This document shows, piece by piece, positions 52,252 through 61,274 of a stretch of DNA of 64,000 bases; positions within the stretch are counted from its first letter, which is position 1, and the number at the start of each line of letters is the position of its first letter. The DNA comes from Martinezella hainanensis (GTDB lineage: Bacteria > Pseudomonadota > Alphaproteobacteria > Rhizobiales > Rhizobiaceae), in contig NZ_FMAC01000003.1 of NCBI RefSeq assembly GCF_900094555.1, positions 62,001-126,000 of the forward strand, written 5' to 3'. A model generated the notes under the pieces. The model made no database searches. It was not told the DNA's origin and saw only the letters and a list, made by a program, of their open reading frames with translations. The position numbers and the translations under genes were made by a program.

Positions 52252-53020
52252 TCATCTAAACATCAGGCGCGTGACATAGCGATCGATCAGCCGCGAATTC
52301 GTTTCGATCCGGCGCCAGATCATGGCCATGGCAAACATCGTCAAAAGCCATCCGAGCATAACATCCGACAGGAAATGAGCGCCGAAGATCACGCGGTTGA
52401 ACGCCACGAACAGCAAGCACGGCACCAGCATCACGGCGGCAATCCATCTACGCCCGGCAGGCACGAACACCAGTAGGGACAGCGCCGCCGCGGCCGCGGC
52501 GGCTTCCCCGGAGGGGAAGGAACAATTGCGGCTGCATGCCGCCGAAAACTGCCACACCGGGGTAAAATCCGCTGTGCCGCCGAACTCGATCAACTGGCGG
52601 GGGGCGCACGCGTCCGATCGCAACCTTGAGCGTCTGCACGACCAATAGCGGCCCGGCAGCAAAGCTCAGGAGCACGAAAAGCGGTTTGTGAGGAGGGCAG
52701 AACCGCAATCGCCGCGGCAGGAAAACATGCAGGACGATAATGACAGCCATGGTGCCGAGAATATAAGGCTGGCTTTGGCGGGCAATGTCCCTCGCCGCCT
52801 TCAGCCAGGGATTTTCTGCCAGCCAGAAGACATGCCCGTGGACAAACAAGCGCGCAACAGCCAGATCGAGTTGTGGAAAGACTACGAAGACGAAGCTGGT
52901 CCAGACGATCAGCATGCCGATAACTGCCAATTCGCCATCGGTCGTTGCACGATCTTCCCGCCGGCGCAGGCGTGCTTGACCGGAATCGGAGCTCCAGGAA
53001 TTCGATGCAAATTTCCACAT
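52252..53020 (-). pseudogene. PAP2-family phosphatase, frameshifted in a G6 run
   Basis: Two frames together encode a membrane PAP2 phosphatase close to the lipid A phosphatase (LpxE-like) group. The first (start 53020, MWKFASN, GGAG 8 nt upstream) supplies the N-terminus and KVAIGRVRP. The second supplies RQLIEFGGTADFTP, CSRNCSFPSGEAA and VIFGAHFLSDVMLGW. The break is at the run of six G at 52599-52604 (plus strand); five would restore KVAIGRVRPRQLIEFGG. All three catalytic motifs are otherwise intact, and PSGE replaces the usual PSGH as in LpxE. It may be a sequencing error, a recent mutation or a slippage switch. It is divergent from a response regulator gene. Confidence 0.82.
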
Positions 53021-53221
53021 GCCATATCTCCAGAGACGGAATGGCACCAAGCTGAAACCCGATTGTCAAGAAATGGCGAAGATCGCATCAAGGCCCTGTT
53101 CAGAATCGGCCGCCGGACAATGCGAAAGCCGTTTGTAAATTGCGGAAGCGGGCTTTGTCCGCAATAGTGAGGCTCGGGCGGCAAACCGAACGGAAAAACG
53201 GAAGAAACACAGGGCGCTAGG

Positions 53222-53914
53222 GTGGACAACAGTCTCGTTCTCATCGTGGAGGATGAACCGGCAATCGCGCAGATACTCGAGGGTTATCTGACGCGCGACG
53301 GCTTTCGCACGGTCCGCGCCGGCGATGGCGAGACCGCACTGCAGCACCATGCGCTTCTGAAGCCCGATCTCGTGCTCCTGGATGTTCGCCTGCCGAAGCT
53401 CGACGGCTTCGGCGTGCTCGGCCGCCTGCGCCAGGCCGGTTCGACGCCGGTCATCATGGTTACGGCCGTCGCTGACGACATCGACCGCCTGAGCGGGTTG
53501 CGCCTCGGTGCCGACGACTACGTCGTCAAACCATTTAATCCACAGGAGGTCGTCGCCCGCGTCAGGGCGGTTCTACGCCGGACGCAGGGCGAGCGCGCGG
53601 AAACTATCAAGCGCTTCGGCGCGCTGGAGGTCGATTTCAGCAGCTACACCGTCTTCATCAACAAGGATGAAGGGCGCGTTGCCGTGCCGCTGACGCTTAG
53701 CGAATTCCGCATCCTCGCCTACATGATCCGCCATCCCACCCAGGCTTTCGCACGCGCCGATATCCTCGATGCCTGCCTGCCGGAAAGCGATGCCCTGGTG
53801 CGCACCGTCGATACGCACATCTCCAACCTCAGACGCAAGCTCGAGGAGATGGGGCAGATCGGCTTCTTTCCCGCCGTTCGTGGCATCGGCTATCGCTTTT
53901 CGGACCCCAGATGA
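53222..53914 (+). CDS. OmpR-family response regulator (BaeR/AdeR-like)
   Basis: The protein has 230 residues from a GTG start at 53222. The receiver has E10-D11, phospho-acceptor D54 (VLLDVRLPKLDG), T in MVTAVAD and K in DDYVVKPFNPQEVVARV. The DNA-binding domain has LTLSEFRILAYMIRHP, VDTHISNLRRKLEEM and VRGIGYRF. The stretch around DDIDRLSGLRLGADDYVVKP is BaeR/AdeR-like, regulators often tied to efflux or envelope stress. It overlaps the kinase gene by ATGA. The divergent PAP2 gene is a likely target. Confidence 0.92.
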   Translation: MDNSLVLIVEDEPAIAQILEGYLTRDGFRTVRAGDGETALQHHALLKPDLVLLDVRLPKLDGFGVLGRLRQAGSTPVIMVTAVADDIDRLSGLRLGADDYVVKPFNPQEVVARVRAVLRRTQGERAETIKRFGALEVDFSSYTVFINKDEGRVAVPLTLSEFRILAYMIRHPTQAFARADILDACLPESDALVRTVDTHISNLRRKLEEMGQIGFFPAVRGIGYRFSDPR

Positions 53915-55143
53915 AAACACCAGGATTTCCCAGCACGCCGCTTGCAACGCTCACAGCCATCGTCACCACGATCATGCTGCTGCTTAGTGTCGGCCTGACC
54001 TATCTGGGGGTTAATTGGTATGCCACCTATCTGGAACAGGGCATCAGCGAGGCCCTGCCGCCCCGGGCCGCAACAGCCTACAAGATGCTGAGCGAAAGCA
54101 AGGTGCCCGACGGAGATTCGCTGAAGCTCCTGGTCGAACATCTCAATGCGTTGACGGAACCGACGGATTTCAAGGTGCAGCTTTCCGTGCTCGTCTTCGG
54201 CCTGCTGTCGGCTCTGCTCTGCGCACTTATCGGCATCTTCCTGGCACGACGGCTGACACGCCCGCTCGAGGATCTCACCTCCGCTGCCGAAGGCCTGAAG
54301 TCCGGCGACTTCTCCGTCCGCGTTACAGCCTCCTATCGCAGCACGCGCGAAGTCGCGAGCCTCGTTGAAACCTTCAACGCCCTTGCGACCAGTCTGGAGA
54401 CAATGGAGGAAAGATTGCGCTTCAACAATATGGCGGTTGCGCATGAGCTGCGCACGCCGTTGACCATCCTGCAGGGGTCTCTGCAGAGCATGCTCGACGG
54501 CGTGTTTCCGATGGATCGGAAAATCGTTTCCGATCTCCTCCTGCAGGTCGAAGGCCTGGGCCGCGTTGTTGAGGATCTGCGCACCCTGTCGCTCGCCATC
54601 GGCCAGAAACTCGTGATGGAACGCCAGCGCATCGACGCATCTCTGCTGGTCGAGACTGTCATCGCCTCGGCGAAACCCATGCTGGAAGCCAACAAGCTGC
54701 AGGTCGAAACGGGGCTGAAGCGCGCCTGGATTTCGGCCGACTCCCCTCGGATCCGCCAGGCCGTGCTGGCGCTCCTCGAAAACGCCTGCCGCTACGCTGC
54801 CGAGGGCGGCTGGCTGCGATGCGAGACGGAGCAGCTGGCAGACAACAGCGTTATCATCCGCGTTATCGATCGCGGCCCCGGCTTTCCGCAGGACATCGAT
54901 GCCGTTGCCGTCAATCCTTTCTGGCGCGGCGACCCCTCTCGTTCGCGCTCGACGGGCGGTACGGGGCTGGGGCTATCCGTCGTGCAGGCAATCGCGGTCG
55001 CCCACGGCGGGCATCTGGAATTCACGAACCGGCCCGAAGGCGGCGCCATGGTCGCAATCCATCTGATAGACAGCGGCCTGCCGGGAGAAGCGCACGGTTT
55101 TGGACAGCAGGATACTAGCTCACCGCAATGCTGGCTTTGTTGA
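53911..55143 (+). CDS. Sensor histidine kinase (BaeS/AdeS-like)
   Basis: The protein has 410 residues. TM1 is at about 11-35, a short periplasmic loop of about 50 residues follows, and TM2 is at about 89-112. HAMP (RRLTRPLEDLTSAAEGLKSGD) precedes the H box MAVAHELRTPLTILQG with His178. The ATPase motifs are LLENACRYAAEGG, IDRGPGFP and GGTGLGLSVV. The short sensor loop suggests sensing within or near the membrane. It overlaps the regulator gene by ATGA. A CGGCCG hairpin follows. Confidence 0.92.
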   Translation: MKTPGFPSTPLATLTAIVTTIMLLLSVGLTYLGVNWYATYLEQGISEALPPRAATAYKMLSESKVPDGDSLKLLVEHLNALTEPTDFKVQLSVLVFGLLSALLCALIGIFLARRLTRPLEDLTSAAEGLKSGDFSVRVTASYRSTREVASLVETFNALATSLETMEERLRFNNMAVAHELRTPLTILQGSLQSMLDGVFPMDRKIVSDLLLQVEGLGRVVEDLRTLSLAIGQKLVMERQRIDASLLVETVIASAKPMLEANKLQVETGLKRAWISADSPRIRQAVLALLENACRYAAEGGWLRCETEQLADNSVIIRVIDRGPGFPQDIDAVAVNPFWRGDPSRSRSTGGTGLGLSVVQAIAVAHGGHLEFTNRPEGGAMVAIHLIDSGLPGEAHGFGQQDTSSPQCWLC

Positions 55144-55155
55144 CCAAAGTCACCG

Positions 55156-55175
55156 CGGCCGGGAGATAACGGCCG
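55156..55175. terminator. Short GC hairpin between convergent genes
   Basis: CGGCCG (55156-55161) and CGGCCG (55170-55175) are self-complementary arms with an 8-nt loop, in the 36-bp gap between the kinase gene and the convergent VirK-like gene. It is a weak terminator candidate. Confidence 0.35.
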
Positions 55176-55179
55176 GCGA

Positions 55180-56130
55180 TCAGTGGAAGAGTTCGCCGAT
55201 ATTGTAGAACCATGACTTGCTCTGGCTGCGCCTGTCCGCTCCATGGATCTTCGAATGAGGGACCCGGAAGCCGTAGGCGCCCTCCGGTTCGGCGGAACGC
55301 TCGAGCCAGAAAGCATCGATGTTCGACAGCAGCATCGACTGCCGCGCGCGCCGGCGATACCGGATCGGATGTCTTGCCTGCGAAACGGCCAGAAAGTGTT
55401 GCATGCCGCCTTCCGCCGCCAGGCCCTGCAGCACGATGAGGACAGCTTCTTTTGGGCGCAGGCCTGCGAGATCACGGGTCACCTCGACGATACGCTGCTT
55501 CGCATTGCGCGCTCCCTGCATGCTCCCGACGACGAATGTATATCGCCCCTCCGCACCCTGGTTGACGAAGGTGAATCTTGCCGTGCAGAGCAGCGCCTGG
55601 TCGTTTACACGCAACAGTTTAACGGCAAAGGCGCCTTCATGGCGGCCACCGCTGCGATCAGCGAGCGCGATGCAGCACACATAGGCTTCGCACTTGCCCT
55701 GAACAAGGCCCATCTCCAGCCATTCGCCGCGCCAGAGCCGCGTCATGCTACCCCTCGAGAGAATAGTTTCCGCAATCGAAAAATGCTCGACGAGAAGGGA
55801 GAGCCGCCGGGAGTTGGGCATCCCGTGAACAAGAAATTTCGACAACGGCTTCTGCAGCAGCTCATCATGTGGCGGCGGCAATCCGCGCGCAGCGGCAAAC
55901 GCCGCAGTAAAGCGCCACCATCGGATGGTCAGGAGCGGGTTGGCGGCAAAGCGGCACCAGAAAAGAAGGCCACGCTTCCAGCGCATCCGCAGGCCGAAGG
56001 TCGATATTCTCCAGAGCAGAGCGTATCGGGATCCGTGCGACCCGACGGCCGCCGGCGCTACTATCGTGGAAGGAGAAATACTGGATATGACGCCCTCTGG
56101 CGTCACGGCAATCGATGTCTTTCGATTCAT
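55180..56130 (-). CDS. VirK/YbjX family protein (DUF535)
   Basis: The protein has 316 residues from ATG 56130. The family is recognised by KPLSKFLVHGMPNSRRLSLLVEHF, CIALADRSGGRHEGAFAVKLL, YTFVVGSMQGARNAKQRIVEVTRDLAGLRPKEAVLIVLQGLA, and a C-terminal NIDAFWLERSAEPEGAYGFRVP. VirK/YbjX proteins affect virulence or membrane resistance in enterobacteria and are of unknown biochemistry. The first 48 residues are less typical and the SD is weak, so MRWKRG at residue 49 (about 55986) could be the true start. Confidence 0.82.
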   Translation of the reverse strand: MNRKTSIAVTPEGVISSISPSTIVAPAAVGSHGSRYALLWRISTFGLRMRWKRGLLFWCRFAANPLLTIRWWRFTAAFAAARGLPPPHDELLQKPLSKFLVHGMPNSRRLSLLVEHFSIAETILSRGSMTRLWRGEWLEMGLVQGKCEAYVCCIALADRSGGRHEGAFAVKLLRVNDQALLCTARFTFVNQGAEGRYTFVVGSMQGARNAKQRIVEVTRDLAGLRPKEAVLIVLQGLAAEGGMQHFLAVSQARHPIRYRRRARQSMLLSNIDAFWLERSAEPEGAYGFRVPHSKIHGADRRSQSKSWFYNIGELFH

Positions 56131-56201
56131 GCAAAGGCCCGGCGAATATGGTTTCGCCGAAACATGTGCGTCGGAATTGTCAAGGCAGCGTCAAGACAGG
56201 A

Positions 56202-56235
56202 TCAGCCTTTCATGGGGCACGCCACGAAAGGCTGA
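56202..56235 (-). terminator. 10-bp stem-loop downstream of the MCP-like gene
   Basis: TCAGCCTTTC (56202-56211) and GAAAGGCTGA (56226-56235) form a perfect 10-bp stem with a 14-nt loop. It is 77 bp past the end of the MCP-like gene (minus) and 72 bp before the VirK-like start. It could end the first transcript or be an operator for the second. Confidence 0.5.
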
Positions 56236-56311
56236 ATTCAGCCCGCAAGGGATAGGATATACACCGACGCAGCGGCGGGCCATTTAATCCCCGCGCCAAG
56301 CTGCCGGGAGA

Positions 56312-58048
56312 CTAGAAGAGGGCATCCGCAAAAAGATCCTCGTCATTGGTTGGCGCCGGTGCGCTTTCGGCCAGGGAGCTCACCGCACCGAAGATGCCCG
56401 CATGTATCTCGCGTTCGGCGGCCATGGTGTAGATCTTGAAGATGCGCTCGGAAATGACGGCTAACGGAGCCTCGAGCCCGGTCGTATCGACAAATGCGCT
56501 CCGGGTGCGCCCCGCTTCCTTCGTGCAGGACGCCAGGGTCTCGCCGATCCCGGCGCGGAAATCCAAACCCTTGATGACATCGGCCACTTGCGAGGTCATG
56601 GCTTCGCCGCAACGGCGCAGCTCCTGCACATTGAGATCCATCGCCGCGCCGGCTTCGCCGATATGGGCGAGCGCCGTGTCTATATGCGTGCCGAGACCGG
56701 AGGAATTTTCCTCTTCGTCGGCCTGTCGCCAGTCCTTGAGGCCGGTCGCCTGTGTTTCGAGCTTGCCGAGGCCGACGAGAATCTTCTCGGCATCCTCATC
56801 GAGCAGCGCTGCGAACGAGCGCAGCTCGCCGGCAACCACATTGATGGCCCGTCCTTCCTCGCCGAGCTTGCCGCAACGCAGATTGGTATTGAGGGCCATG
56901 TATTGAATGTCGCGTCGCACGAGCTGAATGGTCAGAACGCTCGTGGTCAGCTCCTTGACCATCTCGGAGGTCTTTTCGCTGAGCCGATTGGCTCCGGCAG
57001 CGGCGGCGTCGATACGGTCGACGACGATCCGCGCCGAGGAAAGATCACCGCGAAGCGAATTGATCGGGCTTTTGCCGTCTTGCCCGCTCTGCGACATCAT
57101 CGTCTTGTAGAGATCAAGCAGCGTGCCGATATCGTTGCTGAAGCCACGGATATTATCAACGATCTTGGCGGTCTCCCGGTCGAAGCCCTTGGTCGTCTCA
57201 CCAAGCAGTTCGAAGATCAGTGTCATCGCCAATTGCGAGAGGCGGTTCCGATCGCCGGCAGAGAGATCCGCGGGAGCTTCCGAGGCAAGATAGACCTCTA
57301 TGATCGCATGTGCCGTCTGGCAGTGCTCGACCCGCTGCCGCGTGATATCGCCGATCTGCATGGCCGATAGCGTATGGGCAACCTTGTTCTGGATCTTGCG
57401 TGCCAGCCCGGCAACGGTCTCCGCAAGCTCCGAAAGATTGCGGCGCTGAACCTGGATCTCCTCGGCATTGGAGACGAGACGCTGGGCGATGGACGGAATG
57501 CCGTTCAGGTGCTGTGCCAGCGAACCGTCCTCGCTCGCTGTTGCGGATTCGATCTGTTCCTCCAGCAAGCGGATCTGCAAGGACAGCGCCTTGACCTCTT
57601 TCGAGGCAAATTCGATGCGCTCAACGATCTCGCTGGCAAAGCTGGAAAAATCAGGGATGCGCGCACCCGCTATCTTTGCCGTGGCGGCAAAGGTCCTGAG
57701 ATAGCGCAGGGTCTCCTCCATCGAAAGCACGTGCTCGGCGAGCCGCTGCCCAGTCTGCCCGATAGCAGCAACACTCTCCTGCCGCCGCGCTTCGGCAGGC
57801 GGCAGCTTGTTCAAAAGGTCCACCGTCTGAAGCAGCCGCGCCGTGGCTTCGGTCGCGTTTTCCTCCTTCAGCGAATTGCCGATATGCTCCAGCAGGCTGA
57901 CGAGCTTGGCGAGCGCTTCCGTGACAGTGATGAGCACCGCGCCGCCATCCAGGAAGCGCTGCTCGATCTGCAATCGAGCGCTCTCCAAGCGATCGACGAA
58001 ACTATCCGTCGATGGGATAAATTGCCGGCTTGTCGCTGCATACGCCAT
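56312..58048 (-). CDS. Soluble MCP-like chemotaxis protein
   Basis: The protein has 578 residues with no membrane segment and long coiled-coil regions. A degenerate MCP hairpin is visible near residues 385-425: VRRDIQYMALNTNLRCGKLGEEGRAINVVAGELRSFAALL, which parallels NLLALNAAIEAARAGEaGrGFAVVA of classical receptors. The N-terminal half is helical without a recognisable sensor domain; AMQIGDITRQRVEHCQ recalls phosphatase-type che proteins. It may signal to the CheA encoded at 61.3 kb. It is divergent from an AraC gene that separates it from the che operon. Confidence 0.8.
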   Translation of the reverse strand: MAYAATSRQFIPSTDSFVDRLESARLQIEQRFLDGGAVLITVTEALAKLVSLLEHIGNSLKEENATEATARLLQTVDLLNKLPPAEARRQESVAAIGQTGQRLAEHVLSMEETLRYLRTFAATAKIAGARIPDFSSFASEIVERIEFASKEVKALSLQIRLLEEQIESATASEDGSLAQHLNGIPSIAQRLVSNAEEIQVQRRNLSELAETVAGLARKIQNKVAHTLSAMQIGDITRQRVEHCQTAHAIIEVYLASEAPADLSAGDRNRLSQLAMTLIFELLGETTKGFDRETAKIVDNIRGFSNDIGTLLDLYKTMMSQSGQDGKSPINSLRGDLSSARIVVDRIDAAAAGANRLSEKTSEMVKELTTSVLTIQLVRRDIQYMALNTNLRCGKLGEEGRAINVVAGELRSFAALLDEDAEKILVGLGKLETQATGLKDWRQADEEENSSGLGTHIDTALAHIGEAGAAMDLNVQELRRCGEAMTSQVADVIKGLDFRAGIGETLASCTKEAGRTRSAFVDTTGLEAPLAVISERIFKIYTMAAEREIHAGIFGAVSSLAESAPAPTNDEDLFADALF

Positions 58049-58293
58049 ACTGTTCGGACCCCGCCCAAGATTATCTCAGGCAAACTAAAGCGAACAAAAA
58101 AACATGGAGTTAACGCAAGGGAGGAAACAGGGCGCCTGCTTGCAACCGCGGCCCTTATGCCACCGGGAAAGCCCTGGGCAAGACCCGCGTCCTATAGCTG
58201 GCAATCAGCACGTCTCGCCTTTGTGCAGGCCACCGGCTGGCTCTGCTTGTAACTTCACCCGCAAGCAAGCCCGCTCATGCTGATTGAAGTAAG

Positions 58294-59277
58294 ATGAAGA
58301 TAGCTACCGAGAAATATGCCTGGTCCTCCTGCGAGCCCGCGGAGTTACAGGAAAGATTGAAGGACGCAGACATATCGGTTGTCCTCGAACGAAGGTTGGA
58401 CAATCCGAATTTCCACATCGATGTCACGCTGGCCACAATCCGAAGGATGGCAGCTTGGAAAATCTTTTCGAAAACGGGTTATGAAATCCTCTATCTGTTT
58501 GATCCTGCCGATCGGATAGAACTGCACTTCGTCGAAAGCGGCGTATTTCAGATTGAGACGGAGGACCAGGAGTTTACCGCCACGGCGGGAGCCGCCTTCA
58601 TGCTGCGTCCTCCCGGCTCCACGAAAATCAAGGCATCCGCGAATGCCTGCAAGATCGCGCTCGCCATACCCCGCATTCATTGCCTGCCATTGATCGATAT
58701 CGGGAAAGACGACCCTGAGTTGTTTTTTCGGCGCTACGTCACGATAACAGACATTGGCGAAAGGGAAATACGAACGATCCACCGCATGGCGGCCTTGTTG
58801 CTGGATGCGGGCGAGCATCCCTTCGCCGGCTCACCGCTGAGCGCATCTCTTTTCAAAGAAGCCCTTATCACGGTCTTCATGCAATCATGGCCGCAGTCGG
58901 CGCAGAAGACCGTGATCCAGAGCGCGCGCCCGCGCAATCTGAAACGGGCGCTGGATTGGATTCAGACCCATCTCGGCGACGAGTTCACCGTGCTCGATAT
59001 TGCAAGAAATGCCGGGCAGAGCGTGCGCAGCCTGCAGATTTCCTTCCAGCAGAACATGGGCATGAATCCCTTGAATTACGTGCAGCGCCTTCGGTTGCAG
59101 CAAATCCATTACGATCTGCTTCACGGCGACGCCGGCCAAAACATATCCGAGATCGCCACGCGCTGGGGATTTACTCACATGGGATATTTCGCAGCACGCT
59201 ATCGCGCCATGTATGGCGTATCCCCGTCATCGACACGCACCAGCCGTCGCGACTTCGATGCAGCTGATAATATTTGA
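58294..59277 (+). CDS. AraC-family transcriptional regulator
   Basis: The protein has 327 residues. The N-terminal about 210 residues form a sensing domain of the AraC-binding-like type (IELHFVESGVFQIETEDQEFTATAGAAFMLRPPGS). The C-terminal domain has two HTH motifs: RALDWIQTHLGDEFTVLDIARNAGQSVRSLQISFQQNMGMNPLNYV and ISEIATRWGFTHMGYFAARYRAMYGVSPS. It stands between the soluble MCP-like gene (divergent) and the che operon, and could regulate either. The ligand is unknown. Confidence 0.92.
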   Translation: MKIATEKYAWSSCEPAELQERLKDADISVVLERRLDNPNFHIDVTLATIRRMAAWKIFSKTGYEILYLFDPADRIELHFVESGVFQIETEDQEFTATAGAAFMLRPPGSTKIKASANACKIALAIPRIHCLPLIDIGKDDPELFFRRYVTITDIGEREIRTIHRMAALLLDAGEHPFAGSPLSASLFKEALITVFMQSWPQSAQKTVIQSARPRNLKRALDWIQTHLGDEFTVLDIARNAGQSVRSLQISFQQNMGMNPLNYVQRLRLQQIHYDLLHGDAGQNISEIATRWGFTHMGYFAARYRAMYGVSPSSTRTSRRDFDAADNI

Positions 59278-59503
59278 TATCAGAAAAGCGCAATCTTATC
59301 ACTTAACCGCAGTTAATTATAAAATCAGCTACAGGTTGAGCATAAGTTTAACACACCGTTAGCCATTTAACGATTTCGTTACCTCAGCCAAGATTCACAA
59401 TCATTGTGACGCGGCCCTTTCATCAGAAAGGTCTCCAACAATCCTCCAGCCGAAAATCCTGAGCAGATCCGTGGGTGTACCGCGGGCGCTCCGCGGGGTA
59501 GCT
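59278..59503. other. A+T-rich leader upstream of the chemosensory operon
   Basis: The 226-bp region is markedly A+T-rich between 59278 and 59400 and probably contains the operon promoter. Repeated TTTAAC/GTTA words occur, but no clear operator is recognised. Confidence 0.45.
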
Positions 59504-60586
59504 ATGCGCGTCTTCGTAATCGATGACAGTCCTTCCGTCGTGGCCACGCTTCGCCGCGTAGTCGAAGCCATCAAGGGCAGCGAGGTATTGTCGTTCCTTC
59601 ATCCGAACGATGCCCTCAAGCGGCTCGATGACCGGACGCCGGATCTCATCCTCGTCGACTATATGATGCCCGATATGAACGGCATCGAAGTGATCAGCCA
59701 TGTGCGCAAGAATGCGCTGACCGCCCATGTGCCGACCATCATGATCACTTCCCGCAGGGAGGCCGATATCCGATTGGCTGCCATGAAAGCGGGCGCGACC
59801 GAATTCCTGAACAAGCCGATCGACGAGATGGAACTGACGCTCCGCGTCCGCAACATTCTCGACATCGGAGAGGAACGGCTGGCGCTGGCTGCCAGGGCGG
59901 CAACATTGCAGCGCGATTTCGACGCTGCGATGCAAAGGATCGAACGGCACGAGGAAGAGATCATCTGGCGTCTCTCCAAGGCCATCGCTTGCCGCCATGG
60001 CGAAACCGCCGATCACCTGGATCGCGTGGCGATCGTTGCTCGGATCATCGCCGAGGAAGTGGGCCTGGATGCAGGGCAATGCCGCATGGTCTTTCTGGCG
60101 AGCGCTCTGCACGATGTCGGCAAGATCGGCCTGCCGGACGCCATCCTTTCCAAGCCCGGCCCCTTGAGCCAGGACGAGCGCCGGCAGATGCAGCAGCACG
60201 CCGATTTCGGCGCCGAAATCCTCAGCGACAGCTCGAGCGAATTGATCCAGATCGCGCGCAAGATCGCCGAAAGCCACCACGAAAGATGGGATGGCGCCGG
60301 CTATCCGAGAGGTCTTTCGGCCACCGCCATCCCGATCGAGGCCCGTATCGTCGCCATAGCCGATGTCTTCGACGCGCTATGCTCGAAGCGGGCATACAAG
60401 GCCGCCTGGCCGATCGCCGACGCATTCCGCGAGATCGTCAACAGCAGCGGCACGCATTTCGATCCGGCCTGCGTCGCCGCCTTCTGCCGCCGCTGGACCG
60501 ATATCAAGGCTCTCTTCGAGTCCCAGCACAGCGACGACACCGCAACGGCGGTTTCCACACTTCAGTTATCCCGAGGTTCGGCATGA
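59504..60586 (+). CDS. HD-GYP response regulator (c-di-GMP phosphodiesterase)
   Basis: The protein has 360 residues. Residues 1-120 are a receiver with phospho-acceptor D52 (LILVDYMMPDMNG) and K104 in FLNKPI. A linker coiled coil (about 122-155) leads to an HD-GYP domain with HD at 203-204 (ALHDVGKIGLPDAIL) and HHERWDGAGYP at 258-268. The signature is complete, so it probably hydrolyses c-di-GMP when phosphorylated by CheA. ATG 59504 follows GGGG. It is first in a chain of ATGA-coupled genes. Confidence 0.93.
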   Translation: MRVFVIDDSPSVVATLRRVVEAIKGSEVLSFLHPNDALKRLDDRTPDLILVDYMMPDMNGIEVISHVRKNALTAHVPTIMITSRREADIRLAAMKAGATEFLNKPIDEMELTLRVRNILDIGEERLALAARAATLQRDFDAAMQRIERHEEEIIWRLSKAIACRHGETADHLDRVAIVARIIAEEVGLDAGQCRMVFLASALHDVGKIGLPDAILSKPGPLSQDERRQMQQHADFGAEILSDSSSELIQIARKIAESHHERWDGAGYPRGLSATAIPIEARIVAIADVFDALCSKRAYKAAWPIADAFREIVNSSGTHFDPACVAAFCRRWTDIKALFESQHSDDTATAVSTLQLSRGSA

Positions 60587-60909
60587 GCGAACAGTCTGAG
60601 ATTTTACACCTGCATGGACCGCTGACGATCAAGACGATCACCAACGTCAGAGACATCGTGCAGGTCTACCTGCAGGAAGCGGCTCTACGCAACCGCGCCC
60701 TCGTCATCGATATCGATGGCAGCGAGGAAATCGACCTCACCCTACCGCAACTGCTCCTGTCCGCACGGCAAGCAGCCGCTCGCGCCGGCGTAGCAGTCAC
60801 TTTGAGCAAACCGGCGGACGGCAATTTTCTGACCGTCCTGCAACGCGCGGGTCTCCTTGGCGGCGACCGGCAAAAAGACAGTTTCTGGCTAGAAGGAAAA
60901 GCAGCATGA
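60583..60909 (+). CDS. STAS-domain protein in chemosensory operon
   Basis: The protein has 108 residues with a STAS fold (ILHLHGPLTIKTITNVRDIV, ALVIDIDGSEEIDLTLPQLLLSARQAA, VAVTLSKPADGNFLTVLQRAGLL). In anti-sigma antagonists the phosphorylated residue is Ser in a D-S motif; here the position reads D51-L52-T53, so Thr53 or none would be phosphorylated. It resembles in position the small gene before cheY in rhizobial che operons. It overlaps the HD-GYP gene and cheY by ATGA. Its partner is unknown. Confidence 0.85.
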   Translation: MSEQSEILHLHGPLTIKTITNVRDIVQVYLQEAALRNRALVIDIDGSEEIDLTLPQLLLSARQAAARAGVAVTLSKPADGNFLTVLQRAGLLGGDRQKDSFWLEGKAA

Positions 60910-61274
60910 GCGCCAATATTCTCACCGTCGATGACTCCGCCAGCATTCGGCTGACCACGCGCATTGCGCTTACCAACGCCGGATATTCCGTCACCGAGGC
61001 GGTCGACGGCGCAGACGGTCTCACCAAGCTGAAATCGGGCAATTTCGATCTCATCGTCACCGACCTCAACATGCCGAACATGGACGGCCTGACGATGATC
61101 CGCAGCCTGCGGCAGCTGCCGGCCTATATGGGAACGCCGGTCATCTTCCTGACAACGGAATCGGACGGCGATCTCAAGCAGCAGGCAAAGGCTGCCGGTG
61201 CGACGGGATGGCTGACGAAACCCTTCGACCCCGAAACCCTCATCAAGATCGCGCGCAAGGTTCTCGGCAAATGA
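60906..61274 (+). CDS. cheY: CheY-like single-domain response regulator
   Basis: The protein has 122 residues, the usual size of CheY. The acidic pair is D9-D10, the phospho-acceptor is D53 (LIVTDLNMPNMDG), T is in FLTTES, and K is in WLTKPFDPE. It should receive phosphate from the CheA encoded next to it. It could drive a flagellar motor or serve as a phosphate sink for the HD-GYP branch. It overlaps STAS and cheA by ATGA. Confidence 0.93.
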   Translation: MSANILTVDDSASIRLTTRIALTNAGYSVTEAVDGADGLTKLKSGNFDLIVTDLNMPNMDGLTMIRSLRQLPAYMGTPVIFLTTESDGDLKQQAKAAGATGWLTKPFDPETLIKIARKVLGK

